Below, in pieces: positions 1-9,176 of a stretch of 64,000 nucleotides of DNA (position 1 is its first letter; each line of letters starts with the position of its first letter). This DNA comes from Nitrospinae bacterium CG11_big_fil_rev_8_21_14_0_20_45_15 (GTDB lineage: Bacteria; Nitrospinota; Nitrospinia; Nitrospinales; VA-1), in the NCBI GenBank assembly GCA_002787235.1, contig PCWG01000042.1, positions 62,001-126,000 on the forward strand, read 5' to 3'. A model generated the notes under the pieces. It was not told where the DNA came from. It was given only the letters and a program-made list of their open reading frames with translations, and did no database searches. The translations under genes and the position numbers were made by a program.

Positions 1-1
1 C

Positions 2-121
2 ATGCCTCAGCGTCCCGCCACTCGTGCAAAAATAAAAGACTTGGAATACGACGAAACCCGTTTCCCCATGGAAGAACTCATGGAAAAAGCCCTGAATAAT
101 ATTGAAACGGTTGTCCCTTAA
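2..121 (+). CDS. 3' end of an unidentified protein (partial)
   Basis: An open frame runs from the left edge to a TAA at 119-121, giving at least 39 residues that end in ETVVP. An ATG lies at base 2, but the frame is probably the tail of a longer gene that starts outside the window. The visible part is charged and rich in Glu and Lys, with no motif I recognise. It converges with the addA-like gene on the other strand. The roughly 110 bases between them are AT-rich and show no clear terminator. Confidence 0.45.
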   Translation: MPQRPATRAKIKDLEYDETRFPMEELMEKALNNIETVVP

Positions 122-231
122 TATCAGGATAAAACTTTAAGTTATGTTATGAAAAGGTAAATCCAAAAATAACAGGGATCAAATCTTGAATTCATATAAA
201 TATATAATTTAAAGTACTGAAATAAACTGGT

Positions 232-3200
232 TTAAAAAACAAGCAATCTTTGATGGAGTGGATAATAAAGGGCTTTTCTTATAGGTAAGGTTTCGCCTTT
301 TTTACGAAACAATTCCTCATAGGCATCGAGTTGTGGCTTGTAACGTATTTTTTCTTCACTGAAAAATTTTTCCAATCCCGCGCCTTCATGTTCTCCCGTT
401 TTAAAATCAATGATCCATCGTTTTCCGTCCTCTATAAAAGTCCGGTCGATGACTCGATTTTCAAAGCGGTGTCTGGAGTATGAGGTCAGTGAGTATTCGG
501 ACTTTGCAGAACCGTGATGGGAAAGTACCCATTTCCCGTTGGGGTCTTCAAGCGCGAGATTCAAAGCTTTAAGACCCTTTTCAGTTTGAATTTTAGCCAT
601 TTCACGGGAAAGTCCCTGTGCTTCCAGACTTGCAGTTATGCGGGGTTGCAGAGCTTGAACGCGCTCATTGTTCCACTTTTCCGCACCTTCGGAAGCAATG
701 CTCTGCAGACATTGATGAAGCACGACACCGAGTGAGCGGGCAGTGACACCGGCCCAGTAAAATAGCGGAGACTCTTCTTTCTCCTCGGTTATCTCTTCGG
801 TATCACCCGACTCGATGTTGGGCGCGGGAGAAGGCATGCTAAAGTTTGAAACCAGTCTTTTAATGGAAAGCATTTCTTCTTTTGGTTCTGCGGAAGATTC
901 TTCAGAAGAGTTGCCTTCGAGATTTTTTCCCCAATCGGCTTTTAGAAAATGCCATAAAAAATCCAAGGGTGATCTTTTTCTAGGTTTGGGTTCATCGTCT
1001 TTTATTTCAATGTGACCGAGAAGATGCAAACGTTTTCTGGCACGTGTGGCGGCGACGTAGAGCAGACGAACGGCTTCATAATCATATTTTGAACGGTTGA
1101 TTTCTTTGATGAATTCATAAATGGGAGAAGGCTCACCGCCTTTTTCCTCAATCGGCGCGATGAGAACGCGGTCATTGTGTGGCATCCAATAGGCCAATCG
1201 TTTGCCCTCTGCTTTAGAGGATTTTCCCAATCCTGGCAAAATCACATAATCGAATTCCAAACCTTTCGCTTTGTGCATGGTCATGATTTGCACAGCCGCT
1301 TCCCCTTGGGGAGCGGCGTAGAGGGAATCGAGACGCCTGTGAAAATTCTGGAGTTGGGAGATGTCACCGCTTTCTGTTGCGCTTTCAATTTCATCAAAAA
1401 ATACATCCGTGTCTTCTGATGAACAATTGCCAAGACAGGCGGGGCCGCCCAGACAAATCCATAAGCTTTCTAAAAGATCACGAAAATTCAGAGAGGCGCT
1501 TGCAGATGCCATAGCGGGTTCCATGATGCTTACAAAACGTTGCAGTCGCTGTCTTCCGTCGGAACTGATGCGGTTGGTTACTTCTATATTGCGAATGACT
1601 TCCCACAATGTGAGTTTGTTATCTCCCTCGCGCAGAATTCTTAGATCCGCGATAGACAGACCGCAGAATGGTGCACGCAGGAGTGAAGCCCAGGCGATGT
1701 TGTTATTAGTGGACAACAATGCGCGCGTCAATGCCAGTAAATCGAGTATTGCGGAGCGTGAAGTGAGTGGATCGATTTCTTCGGCGACAAAAGGGATGCC
1801 CTGATTTCTGAATTGACGCACGATTGCGGGCAAGTGATTGCGTGCACGGACGAGGATGGCAACGGAACTGCCGCTTTGATTTTTTAAATAATTTTGTGCA
1901 ATGTTTGCAACCCGTTGAGCTTCGTCAACGGCGGCGGAACGATCTTCGGGTGATCCTTCAAATAGATGTAATTCGACTTCTGAACCGGACTCTTCGGGCA
2001 ATACGGCTGAAGAGGGAGCATAGGCAGTTGCGCCCAAGTTTTCATCATCGCGTACTGGAAAGGCAAGTGTGAAACAATCATTGAACCATTTTACGAGATT
2101 CTTCTGTGATCGAAAGTTTGATTGTAGAGTGAGCGATTCCAGTTTTTTGGGTCCGATGCCTTCATCTCGTGCTTTCAGAAACAGTCCTACCTCGGCGTCG
2201 CGAAACCGATAGATGGATTGTTGGGGATCGCCGACTATGAACAAAGTTCTGCCATCACCAGGTTCCATCCCTTCTGTCAATAATCTGAGCAGATTGAATT
2301 GCTTGAAGGACGTGTCCTGAAATTCATCGATCAAGAGATGGCGTAGCCTGAAATCCATATACAGCATGAGATCCGTGTACTCAAACTCGCCAGAGCTCGA
2401 TTCCCTCACAAGCGATTTCATTGCGGATAGTGAAATTTCTGCATGGTCCACTTTTCGTTTTTCCATGAATACCTGCCGGAGCGTTTGCGAAAGGTCGGGG
2501 AATAATTTCAATGTGTCTTGCAATACTCCCCATTCTTCATCGGTATAATTTGGTGGTGGGAGCTTGCTCACACCCACCAGAATTTCTAACAGTTCTTCTT
2601 CGTTTGAGACAGTTTCTAGCAATGATACAAAGTTGGCTTTAGATTGTTTTTCGACTTTGTCCTTTCCTGCAGGGAAACCCAGGGCTTTATTGATTCCCTT
2701 TGCTTTTCTGGGGTTCCCCTCTTTTGTGAGGAACAGATGTGCAATGGCTTTCCAGATATGTAAATTTTCTATTCGACCGTCGGGGGCATGGCTCAAGTCT
2801 TTCAGCGAGCTGAGCAAATGACTTTCTTCAATGTTGTTTCCTGCATAGCGAGCCAGAGGTATCAAGGCTTCCAACAAGCTTGCGGGAAATTTTTTGCAGA
2901 CTTCATTCAATTTGGCTGATATCAATTCTTGCAGAGGTTCTTCAAAAAATGCACGTGTTGCAGAGGTTATTGCAAACTTCTCAAAAAAAGGTGTCATCCA
3001 TTGATCGCGTTTGTTGAGAAGGTCTACCATGTGCGAGCGAAATCCAGATTTCGAAGCATCCAGATGTTCCAGCAGTCGGCGGATGCGTTCGCCCTGAGGG
3101 GAATCGACTTCGGCTTTGAACAAGAGCCTTCGGGCGGTTTCCTGATACATGTCCTCTGCATTGTCTTCGGGAGTGAGAGGTCCGCCAAGCTTTGACAGGA

Positions 3201-3597
3201 GAGGCATTTGTCGTACGAGGCTCATGCAAAATGAATCGATGGTTTGCACCTTGAGGCGTGCAGGATTTTCCAGCAAGTTCCATTCGCATTTTTTATTTTG
3301 TTGCAATGCCTTGCGTGCCAGATCCCAATTGAGTCGTTGATGGGATTCTTCCGGCGGATCGTTTTGCTCCGCCCTTCGTAATGATTCGATGATGCGGGCT
3401 TTCATTTCTCCTGCGGCTTTGCGGGTGAAGGTCATCGCCAGAATTTGTTCTGGCTTTTCAACCGTTGCGAGCAATCCCAAATAACGTTGAATGAGTAACT
3501 CTGTTTTTCCCGAACCAGCAGGTGCCTGAACGATAAATGATTTTGTTGGGTCCAGTGCACGGATACGTGCGCCCTTATCAGGGATTTCTTCAGTCAT
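232..3597 (-). CDS. addA: AddA/RecB-like UvrD-family helicase-nuclease
   Basis: This 1121-residue protein has the full superfamily 1 helicase layout. The Walker A is APAGSGKT at residues 25-32. The other motifs are LLIDEFQDT (Walker B), VGDPQQSIYRFR, TMHKAKGLEF and VAATRARKRL. A C-terminal PD-(D/E)XK nuclease is marked by IIDFKTG at about 1062-1068. Known AddA/RecB proteins unwind and resect DNA double-strand ends with a nuclease partner to load RecA. Its start overlaps the end of the upstream AddB-like gene by 8 bases, which suggests translational coupling. The family is clear; the exact subtype (AddA versus a RexA-like or other RecB-like form) is less sure. Confidence 0.88.
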   Translation of the reverse strand: MTEEIPDKGARIRALDPTKSFIVQAPAGSGKTELLIQRYLGLLATVEKPEQILAMTFTRKAAGEMKARIIESLRRAEQNDPPEESHQRLNWDLARKALQQNKKCEWNLLENPARLKVQTIDSFCMSLVRQMPLLSKLGGPLTPEDNAEDMYQETARRLLFKAEVDSPQGERIRRLLEHLDASKSGFRSHMVDLLNKRDQWMTPFFEKFAITSATRAFFEEPLQELISAKLNEVCKKFPASLLEALIPLARYAGNNIEESHLLSSLKDLSHAPDGRIENLHIWKAIAHLFLTKEGNPRKAKGINKALGFPAGKDKVEKQSKANFVSLLETVSNEEELLEILVGVSKLPPPNYTDEEWGVLQDTLKLFPDLSQTLRQVFMEKRKVDHAEISLSAMKSLVRESSSGEFEYTDLMLYMDFRLRHLLIDEFQDTSFKQFNLLRLLTEGMEPGDGRTLFIVGDPQQSIYRFRDAEVGLFLKARDEGIGPKKLESLTLQSNFRSQKNLVKWFNDCFTLAFPVRDDENLGATAYAPSSAVLPEESGSEVELHLFEGSPEDRSAAVDEAQRVANIAQNYLKNQSGSSVAILVRARNHLPAIVRQFRNQGIPFVAEEIDPLTSRSAILDLLALTRALLSTNNNIAWASLLRAPFCGLSIADLRILREGDNKLTLWEVIRNIEVTNRISSDGRQRLQRFVSIMEPAMASASASLNFRDLLESLWICLGGPACLGNCSSEDTDVFFDEIESATESGDISQLQNFHRRLDSLYAAPQGEAAVQIMTMHKAKGLEFDYVILPGLGKSSKAEGKRLAYWMPHNDRVLIAPIEEKGGEPSPIYEFIKEINRSKYDYEAVRLLYVAATRARKRLHLLGHIEIKDDEPKPRKRSPLDFLWHFLKADWGKNLEGNSSEESSAEPKEEMLSIKRLVSNFSMPSPAPNIESGDTEEITEEKEESPLFYWAGVTARSLGVVLHQCLQSIASEGAEKWNNERVQALQPRITASLEAQGLSREMAKIQTEKGLKALNLALEDPNGKWVLSHHGSAKSEYSLTSYSRHRFENRVIDRTFIEDGKRWIIDFKTGEHEGAGLEKFFSEEKIRYKPQLDAYEELFRKKGETLPIRKALYYPLHQRLLVF

Positions 3598-6247
3598 CTT
3601 CGTCCTCCGCGAATGCTAAATCATCGGAAGCTTCTATGATTCTGCAGAGGGTTGTGTAGTTACAATTTTTGCAGGTCTGTGCTTTGTGCAGTGGGTCTGG
3701 GTGCAATCGGCCCGCGATCAATTCCTGGGCGAGGTTGTTCAGTTGCGTTTCCCATCGTTCACGAATAGCATTCCAATCTTCGGTTCCTGCTATTTTAAGT
3801 TGTTTCTGCTTTTCCAGATTGGGCAGGTTCAGGTTGAGGTCGCCGACCGGACGCAGTTGTGACTTGTTTTTGAGCAGGAGTGCGATTGCAACGGCATCGC
3901 TTTCCTTTGCGATGGAGTAAAGCGGTAATTGCGGTTCTTCAAGACGATCTTCAAACCAGCGTTTCAATGCCGAACCATGATTGTCTGAGGTTTTGTAATC
4001 GATCAAAATGATTTGACCGTTTTCTGTTTGATCGATGCGATCAATGTACAATTTTAGTTTGAGTCCATTGATTTCGGCTCTGACTTCTCCTTCCTGTTTG
4101 AGGACGATAAAATCATCGGTGCGAAGTGTGTTTTCTTTTTCGAGCCAGTCGCGTACCAATGCAAAGACGCGCTTTTGCTCGACTGCTGAGAACAAGGGTT
4201 GCCATTTTATTTTTCGGGCCGATGATGATTCGAAGGTTTTCTTGATGGCTTGCCACAGGATTTCGTCAAGAGTGTTTGATTGAATGAGATCTTTTAATTT
4301 TTTTTGACTGCGAATTTCTTTCCAAAAATACTCCAGAGTTTTATGCACTATGGACCCGCGTTCGGATTGATCGTAATCATTTTCTGGGATATCAAAATTT
4401 TTTAATTGCAAACGATAGGCCGAAAAAGCTCGAAACGGACAGGCCGCTTGATCGCGCAAGGCTCCACTCCCGCCGGGAAAATTTTTGACCGAATAAAAAG
4501 CATGCTCCTCTGGTGTGAATGGAAGATAGGGCGAATCCTGCCATGTCTCCAGATAAGATTGAGATTGCAAGGCAGATTGCAAGGTCGAAGAAGTTTCGAT
4601 GGGTGCTTGATTAGAAATAGGGACACCGCTCAACAATGGGCTGAGTTGCAGTTCCTTGGTTCCATCCATCTCTGGATAACTGAATATCACCTGATCGGCA
4701 GCGGCTGACAGTCGCTCTAAAGATTGCTGTGCAAATTTTCTTTCCCAGTCGGGATCGGCATGAACGACACCGGCTCTTTTTTGAACGGATAATGGCAAAA
4801 AAGGATTGGGAGAAGCGGGGGTTGGGAATGTTTCTGAATGACAACCCATGACCCACAAATGGTCGAAGCGCATTCCCGAAGATTCCAGAAGGCCAACGAT
4901 CTGTATCGGACGCTCGCGAGTTTTGGCCTGGAATAATCGTTCGGTCAGGATTTGATTCAATATCGTTATGGCGCGCGGTTTTGTGAGACTGCCAACCGCA
5001 TCGTCGAGAGATGACAGGTTATCGAGACATTCCTTCCAGGCAGAGTAGATCTGATAATCGTCTGCGCTGACCCAACCAAAATCTTCTTCCCCGGGCCAAC
5101 CCATTTCGGTAAGAGTTTCAAAAAATAATTTGGCCCATTGACTGGGTAGGCGTTCTTTATTTTGGGATAAATATCCGATCCAGCTTTTAAAAAAAACATC
5201 GAAAGGAGAAGGCGGCGCGGAATTGATATTCAAAGCATTCATGCGATGTGAAGACCATTCCTGTTCCAGAACGATAGCATCTGCGAAATGATTACGGCCA
5301 CAAGCGAAGAAGGGACTTTTTATTAGAAGAGCCAATGCACTCAGGGGTTGAAGTGCCGATGTGGAATTCAGAATCTGCATTCCGGTCCAAATCATCGGCT
5401 CTTTTGCGAGAGGAGTCCCAAGAGAAATATTGAAGGGCGGCTCGCTTTTTTTTTCGGGAGATACTGAGTTTGGGGTTAACTCCATTTTAAATTCCCTGGC
5501 GATCAGGGAACGGTATTGGTCCAGTGAGGAAACGACTACGCCAATCGTTTTATCGGACGAATAAATGGAGCGAATCCACCGCGCACATTGTACGACTTCA
5601 TTTTTTCTGTTTTTATAGGAACGCAGTTCTGTGCCGGTAAACTGGGAATCGGTGGGTGGCTCATCCCAAATAGCCGCGCAACCTTTGCGTTGCAGGAATT
5701 TGACCCAATCCATCAGCCGTGGTGGGGCTTCGAGATAACCCGACAGAGAAATGCGCGGAGGAATTGCAATTTCTCCCTGCTCCATTTTTTTATGTACGGA
5801 AGTTAGAAGCAAGGCAGGGTCAATGGCGTTCAGTTCTGCAAGCCGTTTTTCGTAGCAACGTTTCCATTTGAAGAACTGCCGCGTTTCCTCATTCAAGATC
5901 AGATCGGGAGGGCTGGCCGTTAGCCCGTAATCAACGATGATCTGGTAAGCTTCTTTGGCTTGTTCGGCGGAGGAAGCGAGATGAATGAGGGGAATATCTT
6001 CTTGCGGCAGGGATTGACGGATGATGGTTTCCCAGATTTTCCTGGCTTGCAGGTCGCTGAGGAGGCGACGGTCTGGCAAGGATTCCACCCAGACCTGTTT
6101 GAGCCAGGTATCGAGGGGAAGTATTGCAGGAGCGTCCCAAACTTCGAGCCCTTCGTTCAGGCGATCTTCATTGTATTTCAGCGTGAGCCAGCGGGCGAGC
6201 CGGACGCTTACGGTGAGTACCAGAGACGGCTCAGTGGGTTCTGACAT
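3590..6247 (-). CDS. addB: AddB-like PD-(D/E)XK nuclease with Fe-S cysteines
   Basis: This 885-residue protein is the partner of the following AddA-like helicase. A C-terminal nuclease domain carries LYIDRIDQ and IILIDYKTSD. Cys603 (in ACPFRAF) and Cys859, Cys862 and Cys868 (CxxCx5C near the C-terminus) have the spacing of the AddB/RecB-nuclease iron-sulfur cluster, which staples the nuclease domain. The N-terminal half looks like a degenerate helicase with no obvious Walker A, as in the 'probable DNA repair protein' branch found with AddA-type helicases in Proteobacteria. It lies 6 bases after moaE's stop in map order but belongs with addA. The role in double-strand break end processing is inferred from the pair. 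Confidence 0.82.
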   Translation of the reverse strand: MSEPTEPSLVLTVSVRLARWLTLKYNEDRLNEGLEVWDAPAILPLDTWLKQVWVESLPDRRLLSDLQARKIWETIIRQSLPQEDIPLIHLASSAEQAKEAYQIIVDYGLTASPPDLILNEETRQFFKWKRCYEKRLAELNAIDPALLLTSVHKKMEQGEIAIPPRISLSGYLEAPPRLMDWVKFLQRKGCAAIWDEPPTDSQFTGTELRSYKNRKNEVVQCARWIRSIYSSDKTIGVVVSSLDQYRSLIAREFKMELTPNSVSPEKKSEPPFNISLGTPLAKEPMIWTGMQILNSTSALQPLSALALLIKSPFFACGRNHFADAIVLEQEWSSHRMNALNINSAPPSPFDVFFKSWIGYLSQNKERLPSQWAKLFFETLTEMGWPGEEDFGWVSADDYQIYSAWKECLDNLSSLDDAVGSLTKPRAITILNQILTERLFQAKTRERPIQIVGLLESSGMRFDHLWVMGCHSETFPTPASPNPFLPLSVQKRAGVVHADPDWERKFAQQSLERLSAAADQVIFSYPEMDGTKELQLSPLLSGVPISNQAPIETSSTLQSALQSQSYLETWQDSPYLPFTPEEHAFYSVKNFPGGSGALRDQAACPFRAFSAYRLQLKNFDIPENDYDQSERGSIVHKTLEYFWKEIRSQKKLKDLIQSNTLDEILWQAIKKTFESSSARKIKWQPLFSAVEQKRVFALVRDWLEKENTLRTDDFIVLKQEGEVRAEINGLKLKLYIDRIDQTENGQIILIDYKTSDNHGSALKRWFEDRLEEPQLPLYSIAKESDAVAIALLLKNKSQLRPVGDLNLNLPNLEKQKQLKIAGTEDWNAIRERWETQLNNLAQELIAGRLHPDPLHKAQTCKNCNYTTLCRIIEASDDLAFAEDEDD

Positions 6248-6253
6248 GATTTG

Positions 6254-6691
6254 TCAGGGGGTGTCCTGAACCCATACTTCGCCATTGGTCGTGGTTTCAC
6301 GTTTCCAGATGGGCGTGATGCGTTTCAATTCCGCAATCGCCCATTCACAGGCAAGAAAAGCTTCTTTCCGATGTTCGCCTGCCGCAACGATGAGCACGAT
6401 GTTTTCACCGATGTCGATTTTTCCAATGCGATGGATGATGCTCATGTCAATGATCTTGTAATCAACAATGGCTTGTTGCCGGATCTCTTCCAGTTTTTTT
6501 TCGGCCATTTGAGGATAATGCTCAAAATTCAATTCGGAAATGGTTTCGCCTTTGGACTGCTCGCGACCGGTCCCCAAAAAAGTAACGATGCCACCGATAT
6601 TGGGGGAAACTTTTTTTATCGCTTCGATCTCATCGCTGACGACAAAATCTTCTTTCTGGATTCTGATTTTCGATTCGAGTGCCTGAGTCAT
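6254..6691 (-). CDS. moaE: Molybdopterin synthase catalytic subunit MoaE
   Basis: This 145-residue protein matches MoaE in length and motifs: GGIVTFLGTGR near residue 33, the LNFEHY segment, IHRIGKIDIGE, and PIWKRE near the C-terminus with the catalytic-type lysine. MoaE uses the thiocarboxylated C-terminus of MoaD to put two sulfurs on precursor Z and make molybdopterin. The gene is the last of moaC-moaD-moaE on this strand and lies 20 bases after moaD. MoaA and MoeB are not in the window. A molybdenum enzyme must therefore be encoded elsewhere. Confidence 0.93.
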   Translation of the reverse strand: MTQALESKIRIQKEDFVVSDEIEAIKKVSPNIGGIVTFLGTGREQSKGETISELNFEHYPQMAEKKLEEIRQQAIVDYKIIDMSIIHRIGKIDIGENIVLIVAAGEHRKEAFLACEWAIAELKRITPIWKRETTTNGEVWVQDTP

Positions 6692-6711
6692 GATTTATTA
6701 TCCCTTGATTA

Positions 6712-6963
6712 TTAGATTCCGCCGGAGAAGGGTGGCAGTAAGGCCACTTCATCGCCGTCGTTGAGGATATGATCCAGCGAGACAACGTCAAGGTTGACAG
6801 AAATCATGACTTTTTTCTCCTGGACCATTTTACCCAATTGCGGATTGGTTTTTGAAATAGCCTGGCAGAGTTCGTTGAGAGTCGATCCATTTGCCAGATC
6901 AAAACGGTCTTCTTCTTTTCCTGCAATATTTTTTAGGCTAGCGAAGTATTTTACAATTATCAT
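6712..6963 (-). CDS. moaD: Molybdopterin synthase sulfur carrier MoaD, with an extra C-terminal Ile
   Basis: This 83-residue ubiquitin-like protein starts MIIVKYFASL and ends PPFSGGI. I took the ATG at 6963 because upstream residues in the same frame overlap moaC and look non-coding. MoaD is normally activated on its terminal Gly-Gly by MoeB and then carries a thiocarboxylate to MoaE. Here one isoleucine codon follows the Gly-Gly before TAA (checked codon by codon at 6712-6726). Either the protein is trimmed or activation differs. It sits between moaC and moaE, so the assignment by family and context is strong. Confidence 0.9.
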   Translation of the reverse strand: MIIVKYFASLKNIAGKEEDRFDLANGSTLNELCQAISKTNPQLGKMVQEKKVMISVNLDVVSLDHILNDGDEVALLPPFSGGI

Positions 6964-6994
6964 AAGATTTGTTTGGCATTCAATCCAGCCGGAG

Positions 6995-7501
6995 CTATTG
7001 GTTATTTTCCCGATTGAATACGCCCGATTTGCCGCCGGATTTGTGTGAAAGTTGGATGTTATCAAACTTCATTTCGCGGTCAATGGCTTTGCACATATCG
7101 TATATGGTCAATGCGGTGACCGAAACTGCGGTGAGTGCTTCCATTTCGACACCGGTTTGTCCGGTCACTTTGACGGTTGCGGTGATGTCGATGGAGCTGA
7201 GCCCTGTTTCTGGGGCAGGCTCGTCATTTATGCTGAAATGAATGTCCACCTTGGTCAATAATAGAGGGTGACACATGGGGATGATGTCGAAAGTTTTTTT
7301 TGCACCCATGATTCCCGCAACCTGCGCGACTGCGAGAACGTCACCTTTTTTGATTTGACCTTCTTTAATTCGGCTGAGGGTTTCCGGTTTCATGTGTACC
7401 CGGCCCTCGGCAATGGCTACACGTTCGGTGATGTTTTTTTCACTCACATCGACCATACACGCGCGCCCGTCTTTATTGAAATGTGTCAGTTCAGAGTTCA
7501 T
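6995..7501 (-). CDS. moaC: Cyclic pyranopterin monophosphate synthase MoaC
   Basis: At 168 residues this is the usual MoaC length. It contains [12 protein letters not shown], the [13 protein letters not shown] active-site segment, and [19 protein letters not shown]. MoaC works with MoaA to turn a GTP-derived intermediate into cyclic pyranopterin monophosphate, the first step of molybdopterin synthesis. It is the first gene of the moaC-moaD-moaE unit, with moaD starting 31 bases downstream. The gene diverges from a YdcF-like gene, leaving 48 bases for both promoters. Confidence 0.95.
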   Translation of the reverse strand: MNSELTHFNKDGRACMVDVSEKNITERVAIAEGRVHMKPETLSRIKEGQIKKGDVLAVAQVAGIMGAKKTFDIIPMCHPLLLTKVDIHFSINDEPAPETGLSSIDITATVKVTGQTGVEMEALTAVSVTALTIYDMCKAIDREMKFDNIQLSHKSGGKSGVFNRENNQ

Positions 7502-7549
7502 TTTGTAAGTCTACCTGATATTTTCCCTATTTTCACGTTTTAATCAGCT

Positions 7550-8167
7550 ATGAAAAAACGAAAACTGCCAATCATGTTAGGGGCATTTCTTTTGCTTTGT
7601 GCACTATTTTTAGCAACGCACAAAACCGTTTTACCCTTGTTTGCCGATTTTTTATACATTCAATCACCCCCACAAAAAACGCAGTTGGTCGTTGCGGCAA
7701 CGGCGACGTATTCCCGGTTTCGCTATGCTTTGGACTTGATAAAATCGGGGCAGGGCAAAAATTTGCTTTTGCTTGGGGATACCCGCATAAAAATGCCTGA
7801 ACTGGACAGTACCAAACTGGAGCTTGCTCGTAAAGAGGCTATTGCGGAAGGGATCAATTCTCTGTTCGTCGAGCATTCTACCAGCACACGACACGACGCG
7901 CAGTTGACCCGTGAATTGATGACCGCAAAAGGCTGGACTTCGGTCACAGTTATCAGCGACGCTTACAACATGCGTCGCGTCAAGATGGTATTCGAGGCAG
8001 TTTTAGGAACATCTCCAATTGAAATTATTTATCGCAGTCCCCCTGCGGACAAAAATCCTTATCGTGCTGATCAATGGTGGCGATCACCGGGAAATTTTTC
8101 CTATGTGATCAGCGAATGGATCAAATTCCCCATAAATAAAGTTCTTTTATCACGGGGGCAGGGGTGA
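7550..8167 (+). CDS. YdcF/SanA-like (DUF218) membrane-anchored protein
   Basis: This 205-residue protein has one N-terminal membrane helix (about residues 7-24). A DUF218-type domain follows: ALDLIKSGQGKNLLLLGD, then a Ser-Thr-rich turn (HSTSTRHDA) and TVISDAYNMRRV. DUF218 proteins such as YdcF and SanA are thought to act at the cell envelope, and their reaction is not settled. The domain probably faces the periplasm. The stop overlaps the start of the next gene, a diverged relative, in the form TGATG. The Ser-Asp-x-x-x-Arg segment expected in the family is present here. Confidence 0.65.
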   Translation: MKKRKLPIMLGAFLLLCALFLATHKTVLPLFADFLYIQSPPQKTQLVVAATATYSRFRYALDLIKSGQGKNLLLLGDTRIKMPELDSTKLELARKEAIAEGINSLFVEHSTSTRHDAQLTRELMTAKGWTSVTVISDAYNMRRVKMVFEAVLGTSPIEIIYRSPPADKNPYRADQWWRSPGNFSYVISEWIKFPINKVLLSRGQG

Positions 8168-8808
8168 TGAAATTTGTGAACCAATGGACAAAATGGGGAG
8201 TGTTTTGTTTTGTATTGGTGTTGTTTTTCTATTTGCTGGCTCCGAAAGTATTGACTGGATTGGGTAAATTCCTTTTAGTAGAAGACGCATTGCCTGCAAG
8301 CCTTGTCGCTATTTCTCCTGCATTATCAGAAAAAATTGCTACGGCGTATCGTAAAGGCGAGGTATCCAGGATCTATGTATTCGTCGGGGATCACCGTCGA
8401 TCCTGGAAGGCTCTGAGAAAATTTGATTTCAATCGATGGGTGATGGATCGCGCCAAAGAATTTGGCATCAAAGAAGAAGCGATACAGGTTGTCCGCAGGA
8501 ATCTGGATGTGAGTCCTGAGGCGATGAAAACGCTGGCGCATTTTCTGGCAGAGGAGAAGATCATTTCGGCAGTGGTTTTTAGCCCTTATTATCAAACGCG
8601 TGGTTTTCGTTTTTTTATGGATCGGGCATTGGGTGTCGGTGCAGAATCGCTTTATGTGCAATCTCTGATGAAGCATTCAGAGGAAAATTTTGACCATTGG
8701 TGGTTGAATACGGCTTTGGACAACCTTTATCTTGACCAGTATTTGAAAATATTTTGTTATTACTTCAATGAGGTGTTGGGAACTTCTATTTTTGAAGAGG
8801 CCTCGTAA
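8167..8808 (+). CDS. Diverged YdcF-like membrane-anchored protein
   Basis: This 213-residue protein has the same plan as its upstream neighbour: an N-terminal helix at about residues 12-28, then an alpha/beta domain with YVFVGDHRRSW and FSPYYQTRGFRFFMD. Sequence likeness to the first protein is weak but collinear, which suggests an old tandem duplication. The DUF218 landmarks are eroded. I chose the ATG at 8167, which overlaps the previous stop; a GTG one codon upstream is also possible. The last 49 bases overlap, tail to tail, the VOC gene on the minus strand. Confidence 0.6.
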   Translation: MKFVNQWTKWGVFCFVLVLFFYLLAPKVLTGLGKFLLVEDALPASLVAISPALSEKIATAYRKGEVSRIYVFVGDHRRSWKALRKFDFNRWVMDRAKEFGIKEEAIQVVRRNLDVSPEAMKTLAHFLAEEKIISAVVFSPYYQTRGFRFFMDRALGVGAESLYVQSLMKHSEENFDHWWLNTALDNLYLDQYLKIFCYYFNEVLGTSIFEEAS

Positions 8809-9152
8809 AGGCCCAGAAGATTGCCGTCGGGATCTTTAAAACGTATGAGCTTCCCATAGGGGAAAACTTGAATTGGTTCTTCAAATGAGATGCCTCGTGT
8901 TTTCAACTTTTCGACAGATACTTCGATAGACGTTGCTCCAAAATACAAAGTGGAACGGGGTGTGCTAGCGGTGCATGTCATTGAAGGCTCCAGATGTAGG
9001 GCGAGGCGTTGATCCTGTATTTTGAATTCTGCCCAATCACTTTGCTGGAATATCGGATCGACACGAAACAGATTTTTGTAAAAAATAACAGCTCGCTCCA
9101 TATCGGTGACGGGCCAGGAAATAAAGGCAATGTTTTTTATTACTTTATGCAT
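8760..9152 (-). CDS. Glyoxalase/bleomycin resistance (VOC) family protein
   Basis: This 130-residue single-domain protein has the VOC pattern: an N-terminal strand with DMERAVIFYKNLF, a middle segment, and a C-terminal IRFKDPDGNLLGLYE. VOC proteins bind a divalent metal and act on small molecules such as methylglyoxal adducts or catechols, or bind drugs. The substrate here cannot be told. The gene diverges from the EamA-type transporter with about 25 bases between starts, and its 3' end overlaps the YdcF-like gene by 49 bases. Confidence 0.8.
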   Translation of the reverse strand: MHKVIKNIAFISWPVTDMERAVIFYKNLFRVDPIFQQSDWAEFKIQDQRLALHLEPSMTCTASTPRSTLYFGATSIEVSVEKLKTRGISFEEPIQVFPYGKLIRFKDPDGNLLGLYEASSKIEVPNTSLK

Positions 9153-9176
9153 GTTTGCAGTCGGGGAGGGGGACGC

